From Amphiura filiformis (Eukaryota; Echinodermata; Ophiuroidea; Amphilepidida; Amphiuridae), in NCBI RefSeq assembly GCF_039555335.1, contig NC_092646.1, forward strand, positions 23,166,893 to 23,230,892: a DNA stretch of 64,000 nt. Direction: 5' to 3'. Below are positions 9,779 through 23,300 of the stretch, piece after piece (positions within the stretch are counted from its first letter, which is position 1; each line of letters begins with the position of its first letter). The position numbers and the translations under genes were made by a program. Below the pieces are notes generated by a model. That model was given only the letters and a program-made list of their open reading frames with translations. It did no database searches and was not told where the DNA came from.

Positions 9779-12500
9779 TTACCTACGAATACAATTTTTC
9801 ATAGCAGTAGATATATCTTTAAAAAATGGAAATCATTAATAAATGCGCAATTGATACAAGCTTTGATATGTCCAATACTGAAATGCATTGCATTCGGACA
9901 TCTTTATTATTTTGTTTAGCTGCCAGAAATTCTAAATGGCACAAAGGTAGGTTTGGTAAAAAATATGCATTACCTCCGAATACATGTTAAAAGCTGTGTC
10001 ATTTCCACAAACTGAGAGAATAGTAAACAATAGTTAAGCAATAGGTGCAGGGTAATACACTCTTTATTTCTACCAAGTTTCAATAACCTGCTTTTAAATA
10101 TTTCTGAGATGTCAACAATAAAAGCAAGTATTCAGAGGTAAATTTCGGTAACCGAATGTTACCTACTGAATACAATTTGACATCATGACAGTATTGTGAA
10201 ACACCGCCATTCATGCCAATGCCCATATTGGTACATAACGAAGGCCTTTATGTTTGCTATCAAATCATATGTCAATGAAAGTTGCGAATTCACATACATG
10301 CCCACCATACAAAACTGAATACGACTTAATTGTTGAAAAATATGAACTGAAATAGACGACGGCCTGCTCATTTAAAAGAAAAATCAGATTCAAGAAGATT
10401 AGAAGGGATAAATACTTGGATTTGTCAACTGTCATGTGTGCTTCATTTTAAATGTTTACCGACCTTCTGGTTTCTGAGTAATTTGTGTCCAAATTGATTT
10501 ATTCGAAGGTAACTTTTGACGTTTTTCGCTAAGGTTACCTACGAATACCATGGAAAAAACGACTGTTCTCATTGTCTCATGATCTAGACAACACAGTGAT
10601 GGACCCTGGTATAAAGCTAATTGTAGTTGCCCTCAAACGAAAGGCCACAAGACGTAACTGACTCCAAGATGGACTTCACAAGTCTGCAATAACGGTTTTA
10701 AGCAATTTGTGTGCAATTAAGCAAATTAAAGTCACTTTAGTGCCTTTGTTTCTTACTTCAATCCTCTTTCAACCGCTGTGAACCGACATTATTAATACAT
10801 GATAGGGTCTAAAGTATCAATAAACGCATATAAAGAAAATAATACATTCAAAGTGCTTTATAAAATGAAGTTTTGATTGCGATATCAACCAAAAGTCTAA
10901 TTCTTACCTACAAATACCGAAATGTTACTTACTTAATACAACATAATACATGACATGTGTAATGAAGTGTCCCTACCAATGGAAATTAATTGTCAAAAAC
11001 TTTAAGCGGTACCCCAGGGCACTATTATTACCCATATAAGGATTCATTCAACAATTATTTGTTATGTAAAATGGCTGATTAACTACTTGTATATCAAAAT
11101 GAAGTGGTCAAAATCTTGCTAAAAGCATCAAAATTTTTTGATCTAAGGTAATAGCATTTATTCATTTGGACGTACCATCTGAAAGACATCTAAAAACTAC
11201 CATTTTATTAATTCATTACCATAATAGCAAAATTTAAATCTCTAAACTCAATATAGATATTGTTAAATCGCTCATGTTACCTACTTAATACCGGGTTTCT
11301 TCACCTTTTCATTGTATAAAGCGTTAGGTGTATGCGTATAATTCCTAATATTCTTGAAAACATATATCCTACTCGTTCTTATACAATGTGTAAATTGATT
11401 CATACTCATTTGATAAATAAAATATAGAAACTTACCTAAACTTCATTTTCAAAAATAAACTAGCATAAATTGACTAAGATCATAATGATCGCGTTATAAA
11501 AATAAAAACAAATATTTTCTGGTTGAGCTAGCATTTTCCTGACACCCTGTGGTCTACATTACACGAAAAAAGCGTTAATGGGAATATTCCATTTGTTTCA
11601 GGTTGATTAGTATTGCGATAGTGAAAGCATCCAAGTGGTATTCGTAGGTAACATTGGGTTTTGACATCACATTTACTATCACACGTCCTGGATTTATTTT
11701 TCAAGATTAGTAATGGCACTTTTGGTTCCTATAAGGCCATATGTCATCAATCAATGGGCAAAAGGAAAACATTGTGGAGACATTTTTATTTCGGACTTTT
11801 ATTTTTGGCCCGTGGACACTTTTGGTTGGATTCGACCATATGCATATTTTTGTTTCTTCTCAAGATTTGATTGGTTACTACTAATACTGGTTTATACTTG
11901 TAATTTGTTCATGAATATGGTTCATATTCCACTGCAATACTAGTAATATCAGCGGAAGTTATGTCAAAAAGGTCTTTTTTGTATGCAGGGAAATAATTAT
12001 TTCCTATTGATAAAGACGATAATATAGTTAATCAATCACATTAATCCAAACATTGGAAGAACTTTCTACCACTAATCAGTCATATTATACTGCTTACTCA
12101 AGTGCAAAGTACAGGCAACAGGGTTTCAAGATAGGAATATTAAATATACAATGTATATGAACTTTGAACATTCTGAATGAAATAGAACAGCGGAAGTCAA
12201 ATACAGTGGGTATCGGAAACCAGTAACTATAATTGTTAATAAAATGTCCCAAAGATATTTTAATTTTTGCATGATGTGAGCATTATTTTGGACTGGTAAT
12301 ATCTATAAATATTATATTGGGCAAACAATAGAAGCCAGTAAAATATACCTGATGACCTGATGACAATGTATGTATGACAACTGTTTCGCACAATTTTACA
12401 TACAATTCACTTTGCCTAAGGCAATCTTGATAAATAGTTAATAATTTATCTAATTACATACTGAATACAAATGATTACTTATCTTATTTACATACTGAAT
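9779..12500. repeat. Region with reiterated TTACCTACGAATAC motif in both orientations
   Basis: Direct copies or close variants start at about 9779, 9970, 10159, 10534, 10903, 10925, 11277, 12454 and 12488. Inverted copies lie at about 10128-10142, 10500-10512 and 11638-11653. Variants share TTACcTAC(g/t)(a/g)AATAC. Spacing is irregular, so this is not a tandem array. The DNA between is AT-rich and non-coding. It could be an unclassified mobile element with dispersed protein-binding sites, or a decayed array. Confidence 0.6.
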
Positions 12501-12983
12501 CATAATTTAATTGCATTGTTAGGCATCAAAAATCATATTTTATGTACATAATAGTGTAAAACATGTAAAAATCACAGGTTTAAATGAATAGCAGTTCACT
12601 TACATTAAAGTTATCCATGTTATTTTTATATGTTGCAAATTTTGACAAACAAATTAGGGTAACTTTTTGAGCAAATAAAATTCTTACTTACAACTTGCTT
12701 CTTGCCCAATACCGTAAAGATTTGCCTAATGGCACACATGGACTCCTTTGCCTTGGGGTAAATTACATGTGCAAATAGAGAGCTCACTCCTCTGAAAATC
12801 CCAACAAGAATTACGGGTGCGTGTCCTTATTTGCTAGTGGGATTTTTACGGGTAGGCGCAGCTCTTTTAGTTTGTGTCTAAAATTCCAATTATGTCAAGG
12901 GAGCCCATAGCGCCATTAGGCGAATCTTAAACAGTATATAATGTAGTAAATGTACACAACATAATTGTGTTTCATATCATGTT

Positions 12984-13144
12984 GGAGTAACACGATGTTG
13001 GATTTCTCAGTGGCAAATTTGAATGAGTGTGGGTACGTAATTGCGAGCCAGCGTACGGACAGATCGTTGTGTGTGAATACACAGATTAGGTTATTGCTCG
13101 TGATTTAAACCTGCCACTGCGAAATCCAACATGGCATTACTCTC
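12984..13144. repeat. Inverted-repeat element
   Basis: GATGTTGGATTTCTCAGTGG near the left end is mirrored by CCACTGCGAAATCCAACAT at the right, with GAGTAA / TTACTC at the outer edges. The interior is GC-richer (GCGAGCCAGCGTACGGAC). Confidence 0.6.
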
Positions 13145-13474
13145 ATCTCGAGACAAGACACACTATAGGATACAAGTTTCATGACATTTTTTACTGTGGT
13201 ATTTGTATGTATGAACTTTTCAGTTTAGTTTTTCCACTTTCAAGCTTCATGAAGATTTTTGAAAAAATAAAAAATTATACCGATTAATTCTCATATTGTT
13301 TAACCCCAGAATGCAACATTTATGTGAACTTGTGTGCATTTTATGCACTTTATGTAGAACTCTCCATAATTTATTAATTGGCAACATGAAGTATTAAAAC
13401 ACTATGTCAATATTATTTATACATAAATAGTATAAACATGATAAATAAACAGTTTATTTACAAATAAATATGTG

Positions 13475-13695
13475 ACATGATCTGGTCCATAGGGGCCAAA
13501 GGAGGCATTTTTATACTATATACTATAATTATAACATTACAAACATTAGGCTATCATATGCTGAAAACACCAACGGTTTTGTGATGTCTATTTCCTTATG
13601 TATTTTATTGCTTTTTTTACTCCATATTTTTGCCTTTATCGGAATTTCAAATTTGCCGCCTAATTTGGCCCCCATGGACCAGATTGTGTCTCATA
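13475..13695. repeat. Inverted-repeat element with GGTCCAT arms
   Basis: ATCTGGTCCATAGGGGCCAA on the left is mirrored by TTGGCCCCCATGGACCAGAT on the right; the AT-rich interior is non-coding. It lies downstream of the receptor's stop and could fall in its 3' UTR. Confidence 0.6.
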
Positions 13696-13889
13696 CATGT
13701 ATCTACAATTTGTGACATGAAATAAGTTTGCATCATTTTTATAAAGTCTGTCACAGTCATTTTTTCCTCAAATTTTGTTTACTGTCTAATATGATTCATA
13801 TTTCATACTGGTGTACAAGAAATGTATGTAAGCCTGGTTGATTTACTCGTTAACAGTACACATGTTTGCAAAGTATTATGATTCAACTC

Positions 13890-14070
13890 AGTAGTTCCAT
13901 TATGCTAAAGCAATAATTACACAAAAGTGTTCAATTGTGGTTCAAAATTTTAGTCACTTGTGACTGGAAAGAACCACTAGTTCCATAAATAAGTGCCAAA
14001 GCAATAATTACTACTTAGTTATATTTCAATGTTTCAATAGTGTACAGTGGTTTAGTCGCTTGTGACTTTT
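13890..14070 (+). repeat. Short direct duplication of about 100 bp
   Basis: TAGTTCCAT...AAAGCAATAATTAC occurs at about 13,891 and 13,978, and GTC(A/G)CTTGTGACT at about 13,953 and 14,053, in the same order and orientation, indicating a diverged tandem duplication. Confidence 0.6.
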
Positions 14071-14356
14071 GAAAGAAAGAAGCTTTAGATTAATGCACTG
14101 CATGCTAGCCATAGGCTTCAACATAAAAAGTTTGAGCTTTGAAATATTTTCTCAAAATATCAAGAGCCATCTTAAGAACCACTGAACCAAGACTAGGCTT
14201 GTTTGTACTCATTTTAATGCATTTTTCATGCTGATTCCAAATATGGTCATGAAAATTTACAATTCTGAAATTTTTAATTAACAAAAAAAAGAAACTTGTT
14301 GTCTGTAGTTGACGGGTCGCGCAGAGGGAGTTAATATTGACACATCATTCATCTTC

Positions 14357-14376
14357 TTACACGTGTACAACACCAC
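14357..14376 (-). CDS. Receptor exon 9: last residues and stop
   Basis: Acceptor TTTCTCTTTCAG at 14,377-14,388. The exon completes Gly, adds GVVHV and stops at TAA (14359-14357). The end -VHV has a hydrophobic residue at positions 0 and -2, compatible with a class II PDZ ligand, but it is too short to be diagnostic. No AATAAA lies close by; candidates on the - strand are near 13,604-13,609 and 13,369-13,374, implying a 3' UTR of about 0.75-1 kb. Confidence 0.68.
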
Positions 14377-17300
14377 CTGAAAGAGAAAGATAGATTTTGA
14401 TCAGTGTTTTCAAATACTTATCATCCTTAGGCGACAAAACACAATTCGGGTATATATTTTATTTTTTTATTTTTTTGCTATATGCATGTAAAATCAGTTA
14501 TTTTTTCAGATCCATCATAAAAAAACCTACCGTGTAAATTAACATTTGGTGTCATACCTACCATTACTATCCTGCTGAAACTGAACGGCAGAGCTCATGG
14601 GTTGTTTTTGTTGCTGTCGCCTCTGCTTACAAGTTTGAATACATCCGATGCATTTATTTTTAAGGACCACAAAGTAAAGCCCAAAAACAAATGTCACAAG
14701 AAGGGCTAGCAAAAAGATTGCGATCAATATACTGCGGGGAAGAAGGCGATCCTTTTGAGGGGAACTTTTGGGCAGCTTGGTAGGCTCTTCCTTGTCACAC
14801 AGATCGTCATCTGTTTTATCTGAAGTGAAATGAAATTGAAATAACATGCATGCATAATAAATATTCGTTATATTCACAGTGTTCTAAATTTAAGCGAAAA
14901 TTTTCAAGGGCTATACAGGCACTAGGATCCACAACATACTCATCTATCAGGGCACAGTTCTTTAACCCCTTATACATTTGTACATTCATTGAATGATCTT
15001 TGAAAATTTGAGTACAAAAATGTATACTCTGCAAATTGAGGTCAAATTTTGCACTATGATTGTTTAATTGAGGTTATTGAGCTATGCCATTGGGATGAGG
15101 CCATTGTGGTCCATAGTGAGGCCATTGGGTTTGAAATCTTACGGACCCTCCCAAATTTTAATGTCACAATGGGTCACATTTTGTGACACTTTGTAAGACT
15201 CGCAAATCAACAACTGGTAAATGCCTTGGATTGATGCTGAACTCAGCATTACTATAAATCAATCTCGGTGACTTTGGTAGCAAATTTTTGCGGGTTTGCA
15301 GGGTAGCGTATCGGTGTGCCTACAGATTTTTGGCTTGAGGGCCCACCATATTTTGCCACCACTGCATATATTTTAATTTAGAACCATCTCATCTGTAATA
15401 GTTATTCATATTTTCAAAGCATGATTTTGATGAGTTTTGAAATAAAATATATATTTTGAAAAATGCTTACTATTCTGGTTGATGGTCCCAGAGGCATCAC
15501 TGGTATTGCTGTCTTTTATAGTTTCTAACAATGAAAACAAACATAATTTGAAGAAGTTAGAAATAAGCAATGAAAGAATATTATGTCGTAACTTTTTATA
15601 GAAATCAGTACATTAGCAATTATCTAACATGTGCCGTTACTTTCAACATTTGTTCTAATCATGACTAGTCTGTGTCAGACTGGGAAACTGATAAATACCA
15701 GCGAGCAACTGTGTATGTGTGTAGGGGGCCAACCGGCCAAAATTTGTGGTGGCTGAAAAGATCAAAAAATGGGTCATTTTGTCGAAAAGTAGGGGGGACA
15801 CATCCCCCAGGATTGACGCCCATGGTTGATATAATGTTATACTCGGGGTTATACTACACCCTCAAATATTTTGACTTCTCAATTATTGATAATTGACCAA
15901 AAGAGCTGTATTACATGTTTAACTGCAAGGCCAAAAAAAACATGTTTGTTTCCTGTAGCAGGTCCAAAAAGTCAAATGCAAAATGCATTTTTTTAATCCA
16001 TGTCTTGAAATGGAAAAAAACAACCTTTTCACTGCAAATTGGAATGGGAATTTACAGTGGGTTTCTCTGACAAAAAAAAATCATTTCTTCATATTCAAGA
16101 ATATTTATGACCCCCTTTCAACCTGCAGTAGTTTTTCACTATGCTCGTTTGTTGTGTAATGTGTAAATTTTTCGTTTTTTCTTTGTAAGTGAAAAAAAAT
16201 TCAAATGTGCACAATAAGCTGTCAAAAACGAAATGCGCGTGCGCTATAGGAAACACTACTTGGTTTTTTTGGCCTAATCACATGGTCACCCCAAATCTTA
16301 CCTTTGGTAGTAATATTCGCTGCAGGTGTTGGTTCCTCTGGAGTGGACACGGCCAGTGGTTCTTGATAGCACTTGTCAGAGCTATTATCATTCGGCTGTA
16401 TGTACCCATCAGGGCATGGTACACAAGTGTATGATGTGTACTGTTCATCTAAAAAAAATTGAATATAAAGATAATATAATTTGCATGTAGAAAGATTTAA
16501 AAACGTTCAACTGCACTCACCAGGTTATTTTCCCAAATATTTTGGAACCAACTGATTCCTTCCTCAGTGGGTAATGGTGTGTGAGATGTTGCCGAGATCA
16601 GTGTTTTTGCCTCTTTCATAGTTGCCCTCCAGGAAAGTTGTCCTCCAAAAAGGCAGAGATGGGCTAACTGTTGGCCCTTGGGGCTCTTGTCCACAGCTTC
16701 CGAAGGCCTGGGGATATTGACCCCTTACCCTAGAATATCATTATGTTTTATTTGAGGTCCTATAAAATTATCCTTTTTTAAAAATGTTTGATACTCTATT
16801 ATACTTGCCCATGATGAAAAAGTACCATTTTTATTATTTTTTTTACTTGAAAATGATATTTATCTCGGAATACAAGTGCCCCTTCCCAGAAGTGTACCTA
16901 CCAAGTTTGTGGGTATATTCTACTTGATGGTTTTTGGGACATCTGTGTATTGGTTCACAAGTGGTGTCGCTGATCTGGTAGTAGCCTTCAGCGCAGCCAC
17001 ACTTGCTGTCCTGGTTTACATCATTGATGATGCACTCTTTTGACTACAAACAAGAAATAAAAACAAAGTAAAATGCATTTTTAGTTCAATGTAGTGATGA
17101 GTAGGGGAAGGTGGGGCATAACGGAACACTTAACTTTGAGGATGCTCTGTGACGTCACCATAAGTAATATGACTGTAAAAATTATATGTTCAGTTGAAGT
17201 TTGTATTTACCTTTAATATACCATTAACCAATATAACTTGAATCTTACAATTTTTTATAAAAATGAAGAAATATTTTCAACAAAAAAACCCGTTTTGCCC

Positions 17301-20300
17301 CACTATCGGGCAAACGGAACCCCTATGGGGCAAAACGGCACCCTGGGTGTAAACTTATATCAGTTGTTCCATCGGTGGGCCCTAGGCCTAGTTATATGTA
17401 GGCCTATATTCAGTTACAATATTAAGTAGGCCTACCATCTCTGTGGAACTTTTTATAGGCCTAGTAGGCCTATAATATGTATGACCAATATTTGATCAGA
17501 AAGAAATATTCAGTAGGCCTACCATCTCTGTGGAGTAAGTGGTTAACTTTTAATCATTAATTCTATCTGTAGGTCTAGTTATGTCTATGTTTCAGCGAAG
17601 TGTTTACCATGTTCGAGTAGGCCCCTAGATAATGCCTACATTTCCTTGAGTGAAGACAAGTTATGTCCAATTGGGGCAAAAGCGGAACCCATCTGTGGGA
17701 CAAAGCGCCGGGGCAAAACGGAACCCTGTTCCGTTATGCCCCACACCTAGGGTTCCGTTTTGCCCCATACCCGATTTTTTAGAAATAGGTTGCATGCATA
17801 ATACATCGTAGCATATAGGCCATGCACTTAATACAGCTCATGGCTAGTACCTTCGTGTTTACAATATACACAATTATTTGGGAATCCGATATTAATGAAG
17901 TAAAATTTCAGCGCATTAAACATCTACATATCTTACACCAGACGGTATTAATTTTTGACTCGATCTTGCTCGTATGTCAGTGGATTGTTTCAGATAAAAT
18001 TTTTTTTTTTTTTTCCTCGTAGCCATACTTGTGTTCCTCAATATAATTTGCATAGACGGCAGTATTGCGAAGGCCTATTTTTCCAGGTGGTTCCGTTTTG
18101 CCCCGGGGGTCCGTTATGCCCCACCTTCCCCTATATGGACATATCATCTCATAATTCTTTTTATTGTTTATTACATGCATCATGTACATAGCCCAGACCC
18201 ATTTGAAGTTGTAATTTTCAATATTAATCTCACAGATATGATTAAAAAGTTTTTCTTTTCCTCCAGTTTTTCCCTAAACAAGTTCAAAGTAGGCCTACAT
18301 ACATTTACGCCCCCCCCAAAAAAAGAAAGGCCTCACTCCTTTGACCTGTCTGTCACAAATCTGAACCCAAACATGTAATGACAATTTTATTGATACTGAT
18401 ATCACCTTGGTCTAGGGCGGACATTTTAAAAATGAATTTAGAAGAGCAGCAACGACATCACTTGCATTACATTCCAGATGTTAAATCATATGCAAAATTT
18501 GAGGAAATTCGCACGAGTCCGTTTATATTTTAGGGCCATTTGTCTATAACTGGTCTTTACATGTCGCCCTATGGAGAGAGTGCCCGTTGAGGGTGCTATA
18601 ACCCCCATTTTAGGAACAAAAATGTGATTTTTTTTTAAATGAACTCGTGCAAATTTTCTAAAATTTTCAGAGTATGTAGTATGAACATGTAGAAATATAA
18701 TCAAGTAGTTGCCCTACCTGCTCTTCTCCGAAAAAATTAAAAGTCCTATACCTCAATGATAATGAAACCTAGGTGATATCTGCAGAATTTTATTAGCTCA
18801 AATTTAATACCACATTTGCTTATATACTTACTTTATACCCGTGAAATTAACTTTAACCAACACAGACAAAAGTTTAAAAAAATGTAATGACAATAATCAT
18901 GCAAATAAAAATGATAAAAATAACTTCATGATGATGAACCAAAAACAACTTACCACCACCATATTCCCTGGACACTGGGTGCAATTGAATGGCACCCTAC
19001 ATTTATTATGATAAGGCATATAGGTGACACCTGCAACTGGGAATTTACATTGGCTGCCATCACAAACATGAAACAAAATGAGACAAGAAAGAAAGAAACA
19101 TGCAAAATGTTAGCTAAAATTGGAGCCCCATGCGAAAGGATATAAATATGGGCTATTCTTATTTCTTACTGATACCATTCATGATAAAGTAAACAAACAA
19201 TCAGTACACTACACAAACATAAACAATCATACCAAACAAACAAAAAACCAAACAAATGGACGCTGCCTCTAAACCCCAGATGGTTACTTAATTTTGAATT
19301 GGGTGGGATGTGTGGCATTGATCCTGAAAAACAGAACATCAAATCAACAAATTTTGCGCAAAATTGGCGCAAAAAGTGGACATTTTCGTAATTTTTACAG
19401 GGAGAAACTGGGTTGCAAGAGTTCTGACTGGGGGCAAGAGTTCTGAATGCTCCCCTCCCCCGGCACTACCACTGAAGGACTTAAATTCTGGAGTATTTTC
19501 ACCAACTTGGCAATATTAGCACTTTTTAATATTTTTTGTGATTTTTGAAAAAGTGCCCCAGTGAGCCACTCACGTATAAATGTTGTAAGAATCCATCTGA
19601 ATTGACTTTAAAAATTAACCCTAAAATCCCAGCCCCCAATACATGTAAATGCCGGCAACCAGGGATGTACACACATGCGTCCGAGTTTTTACTATCCAAC
19701 CGTGCCACATAAGAGAAATCCCCATCTAACCAGACTAATGTTTATGCTTTAACATGTTTAACATGTAAATTGGGCCAACCTGGAACGTTCTGGCAACCGG
19801 GGACATCCGCAGTTCCTATGTGTCTGCATTTGAAGGGTAGTTTCTCATGTGTGTGTCCCTGGTTGGTGGATAGTTACAGGTGTCTTGAACACTTACATGA
19901 TTTCTTCTCCTGTTGGTGTGCATGCACAGTGCCCGTACTGAGGTGCTGGACATAGCCCACATGTGCAAGTGACACCATTCTCATCTGTATACTCATACTT
20001 CAAGTTCATTGCTTCATCTGGGCTTGGTATACAGGATTCCTGGGTAAGAAAAATACTAAAAATGTTGATATGAAATTATTCAATTAACTTGTTGCCTGAG
20101 CATGTTTTGAGCCAATGAGCCTTACTCAAGGGGCTGTGGCGTGGATTTTAGATGCCTGGGGTAGATGTAGGCATGCACTGGGATGGGGTAGAGGCTGTGG
20201 ATCACAAAATGCCCTTTTATTTAATTGCCTCATACTATAAACTATACACAAATAATTGGGAAAGCATGAATAAATGATATTCCATATCTTTCAAAAAATA

Positions 20301-23300
20301 CTTTTAAGGTGAAACATACTGAACAACTTCCTTTTAGCCTACATAGTACATGTACAAGAAAATTGTATTTGAGAAAAAGTGGAAAACACACATAAGAAAC
20401 AAAAAATCAGCAAACACAACATTTTGTGACAATTTCCAAAGGGTGCACAATAGTCAGAGCCGGATTTACCATTGGGCCAGATGCCCAAAAATTGCCCTGT
20501 GCATCTTCTATTTTAGCCAAAAAACACCATGTTTTGGGCCAAAATAGGGTATAGAATTGCACATTTTACGCGCTTCACGTGGACTGGCCTGTTATATAGC
20601 AAAATTCAGCTTCAATTTGGGCTATAACTGACATTTTTCCATGCGCTCACGTGCAAATGTCCTAGTAATATTTATGCTTGTCTCCATCTAAATTGTAGCC
20701 TAATGCTCCCACCGACACCGTCAATCTAATATCTGAACCAAAACTTGACCACTTGAGTGCACATGCCTTAATTTCTCACAGTGCGTTTTGGGGCCTCAAA
20801 ATTTTGGCCTGGCCCAGTGGCCAGGGCCCCAAAAAAGTTAAATCCAGCCCTGACAATAGTTTTTGGATTACATACGTTTATCAAATGTTTTCGTAACATT
20901 CTCAACACATTATATTTCTTAAAAGTTACCTACAAATAATGACAATTTAAATGTTTAAAAATGTTTGCAAAACAAATTAATGGCCCTGGGCGGCCATTTT
21001 CAATGGTACTTTGTCCAATTTAGAATGTGTGCCGCGTAATTTCTTTCTGCAACCATAATGGGCCGCAATGCGATAACACATAGTACATACATGTAATTAT
21101 AGGCCTATGAGGCTAGATATAACACAAGTTTATTACCATTATTATTTCCTCTTACTTAATAAAATAAAAAGAAATCGATAGAATTAAAATTCTACAACGG
21201 TTTACCTGGAGTTCGAACCCACAATCTATGTACCCATAGTCTAATACCTACACGACTGTGCTATGATTTCTTGTGCCAGAAAGGTGTTTGTTTATGATAC
21301 TTATTGATTACGGAATAAAGTGCATTATACACACAGTATACTAGTACTAAATACAAATATAATCCTAACCCTAAACCCTGACCCTTACCCTAAACCCTAA
21401 CCCGAACCCTAACCCAACCCCTAACCCTAACCATAAGCAACTTTCAAAACAATATACAACTCTCAATTTTATGATTCTTAAATTGTAGTCTTTAAATTTG
21501 TTTCATATTTTGGCTTCATTCGTTTATTTTGCAAGATTTGTTTGAGTTGTATTTATACTATCATGCTAGGCCTTACTACATTTTTGTGCAATCAGTTTCC
21601 ATATTGAATTATTTGTATTTGACATTAAATTTATGAATTATTTAGTTTGTATTTGGTGCAATCGATTGTTTTGAATAATATTATAATTATTATTGTTTTA
21701 TAGCTATGCTGGTTCATCCCAGCAAACACAAAACGTTTTCGACATCATTCGCAAAAGGTTATAAAAGGTTGCCAGAAAACGTTTAAATGTCGGGTTATAT
21801 AAAGGGTATATTAAGAGTATAAAACGTTTTCATAACCTTACAAAACATTTTTTGATAATCTACTGCTCAGCAAACAAAAATATTTTACAGAAAACGTTTA
21901 AATGTCGGGTTATATAAAGGGTATAAAAACGTTTTAATAACATTCCAAAAACATTCTTGAAAACTTGATACAAAACATTCTAAACAGAATGTTATTTTGG
22001 GTTGAAAAAATATTTTTGCGAAAATGTTTGCCCAAAATATTTTCAATAACGCTTTAAAAACGTTTTCATGACCTTTATATAACCCGACATTTAAATGTTA
22101 TTAGAATGTTTTGAAAAAAACATTTTAAGAACATTTCTGTGTTTACTGGGTTCAAATATTTTAACATAATGTTATTTAAGTATTGATACAATATTTGGCA
22201 AAAATGTTTGCAAAAATAGTTTACAATAACATTTTTTGAAAACATTAAAAAAATATTGTTGTAGTGTGTTTTCATACAAAACGTTTTAAAACGCTATCAT
22301 GACCTTTTATAACCCGACATTTTAATGTTATTAAAACGTTTTTACCTAAACCAAAAGCCAAAATATAACTTATTTAAAACGTTTTTAAAACGTTTTTGTG
22401 TTTGCTGGGATAGGTTGATTTTTGTAGTGTTTTATCTTTTAAGTAGTTTTAATGTTTATATTTGATCCTTTATTCTATATGCTTTGCCTATGTATGTAAT
22501 ATTAATAGTATTTTAAATATGTTGTAAAGTTACATTGTAATTTGATTTATTTTGTAAGCATTGTATTTATCAAAATTTGCAATATTATCGTGTATTTGAA
22601 TGTATGTAGTATTTTTAAAACCTTAATAATTATGTTATGTAAATGTTGTATTGATCCCTGGGCCTCAAGGAAGAACAGATGATTAATTGTGTTTTCAACT
22701 GATTGAGTGTCCCAGGTTAAAGAAGAAATAAAACAAAACAAACAAAAAACCCTAACCCTGATAATAATGAACCTTGCCTCGGACTATGCGGTTAATTAGT
22801 GATATATTGTGGCCCATTATGGTTGCAGAAAGAAATTAAGCGTCCTGGAATGTGTATGGAATTTATGAAAGATACATACTCCCAGAGCATACTCTGTCGC
22901 AAAGAAAGGAATTATTCTATATTCAATAAAGAAATTTCCCACGACCACAATAGCAATTCATTAACATTATGGTTGTCATGGTTGTTAAACTTGTAGAATT
23001 TAAAGAATGATTTGTTCATACAAATATTGATCTGTGCCCTAATTTAATCGGGAATTTAATATCAATAGGACCTGCCATGTTTGTCTCCTATTCATCCGCA
23101 GGATTCATCCTAATCATAAATCATTTATTTCGGCTGGCTACTGTCCAAAGTACACTGCAAAGACACCATGATACAGTGTATGTGGAATGCCCATGTGAAT
23201 GACAAGGCATTTTTGAGGTATTGTCATTGTGCAAGGGTAATTCCAGAGTTAAATGCAATTTTAAAATTTTAACTAGCTTCTGACAATTAAAATTAACTTC

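Larger units (their letters stand above)
1888..14356. other. Intergenic region: no gene seen, repeats only
   Basis: Between the convergent ends of the two genes. No open frame has coding character, flanking splice signals or a recognisable domain apart from the transposase remnant at 3168-3385. The individual repeats are listed separately. The parts between them are plain AT-rich sequence. Confidence 0.6.
21034..22841. repeat. Outer inverted repeats of a composite element
   Basis: TTTCTTTCTGCAACCATAAT followed by GGGCC at about 21,041-21,064 is mirrored at about 22,811-22,835 (GGCCCATTATGGTTGCAGAA then AGAAA). Between the arms lie a tRNA-like segment, a telomere-like tract and the CCCAGCAAACAC element, so this may be an older element opened by later insertions. 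Confidence 0.5.

Noticed and set aside
14816-15034. 72-codon open frame upstream of receptor exon 8
   Set aside because: It lies in intron 7 over a dispersed repeat whose copy at 4.8 kb has no matching frame.
21201-21275. Functional tRNA gene
   Set aside because: B box is good, but acceptor and anticodon stems do not close; reported only as tRNA-like. The same applies to 48,180-48,262 and 61,015-61,085.
21362-21435. Chromosome end
   Set aside because: The CCCTAA tract is short and degenerate and lies inside a gene's intron, so it is interstitial.
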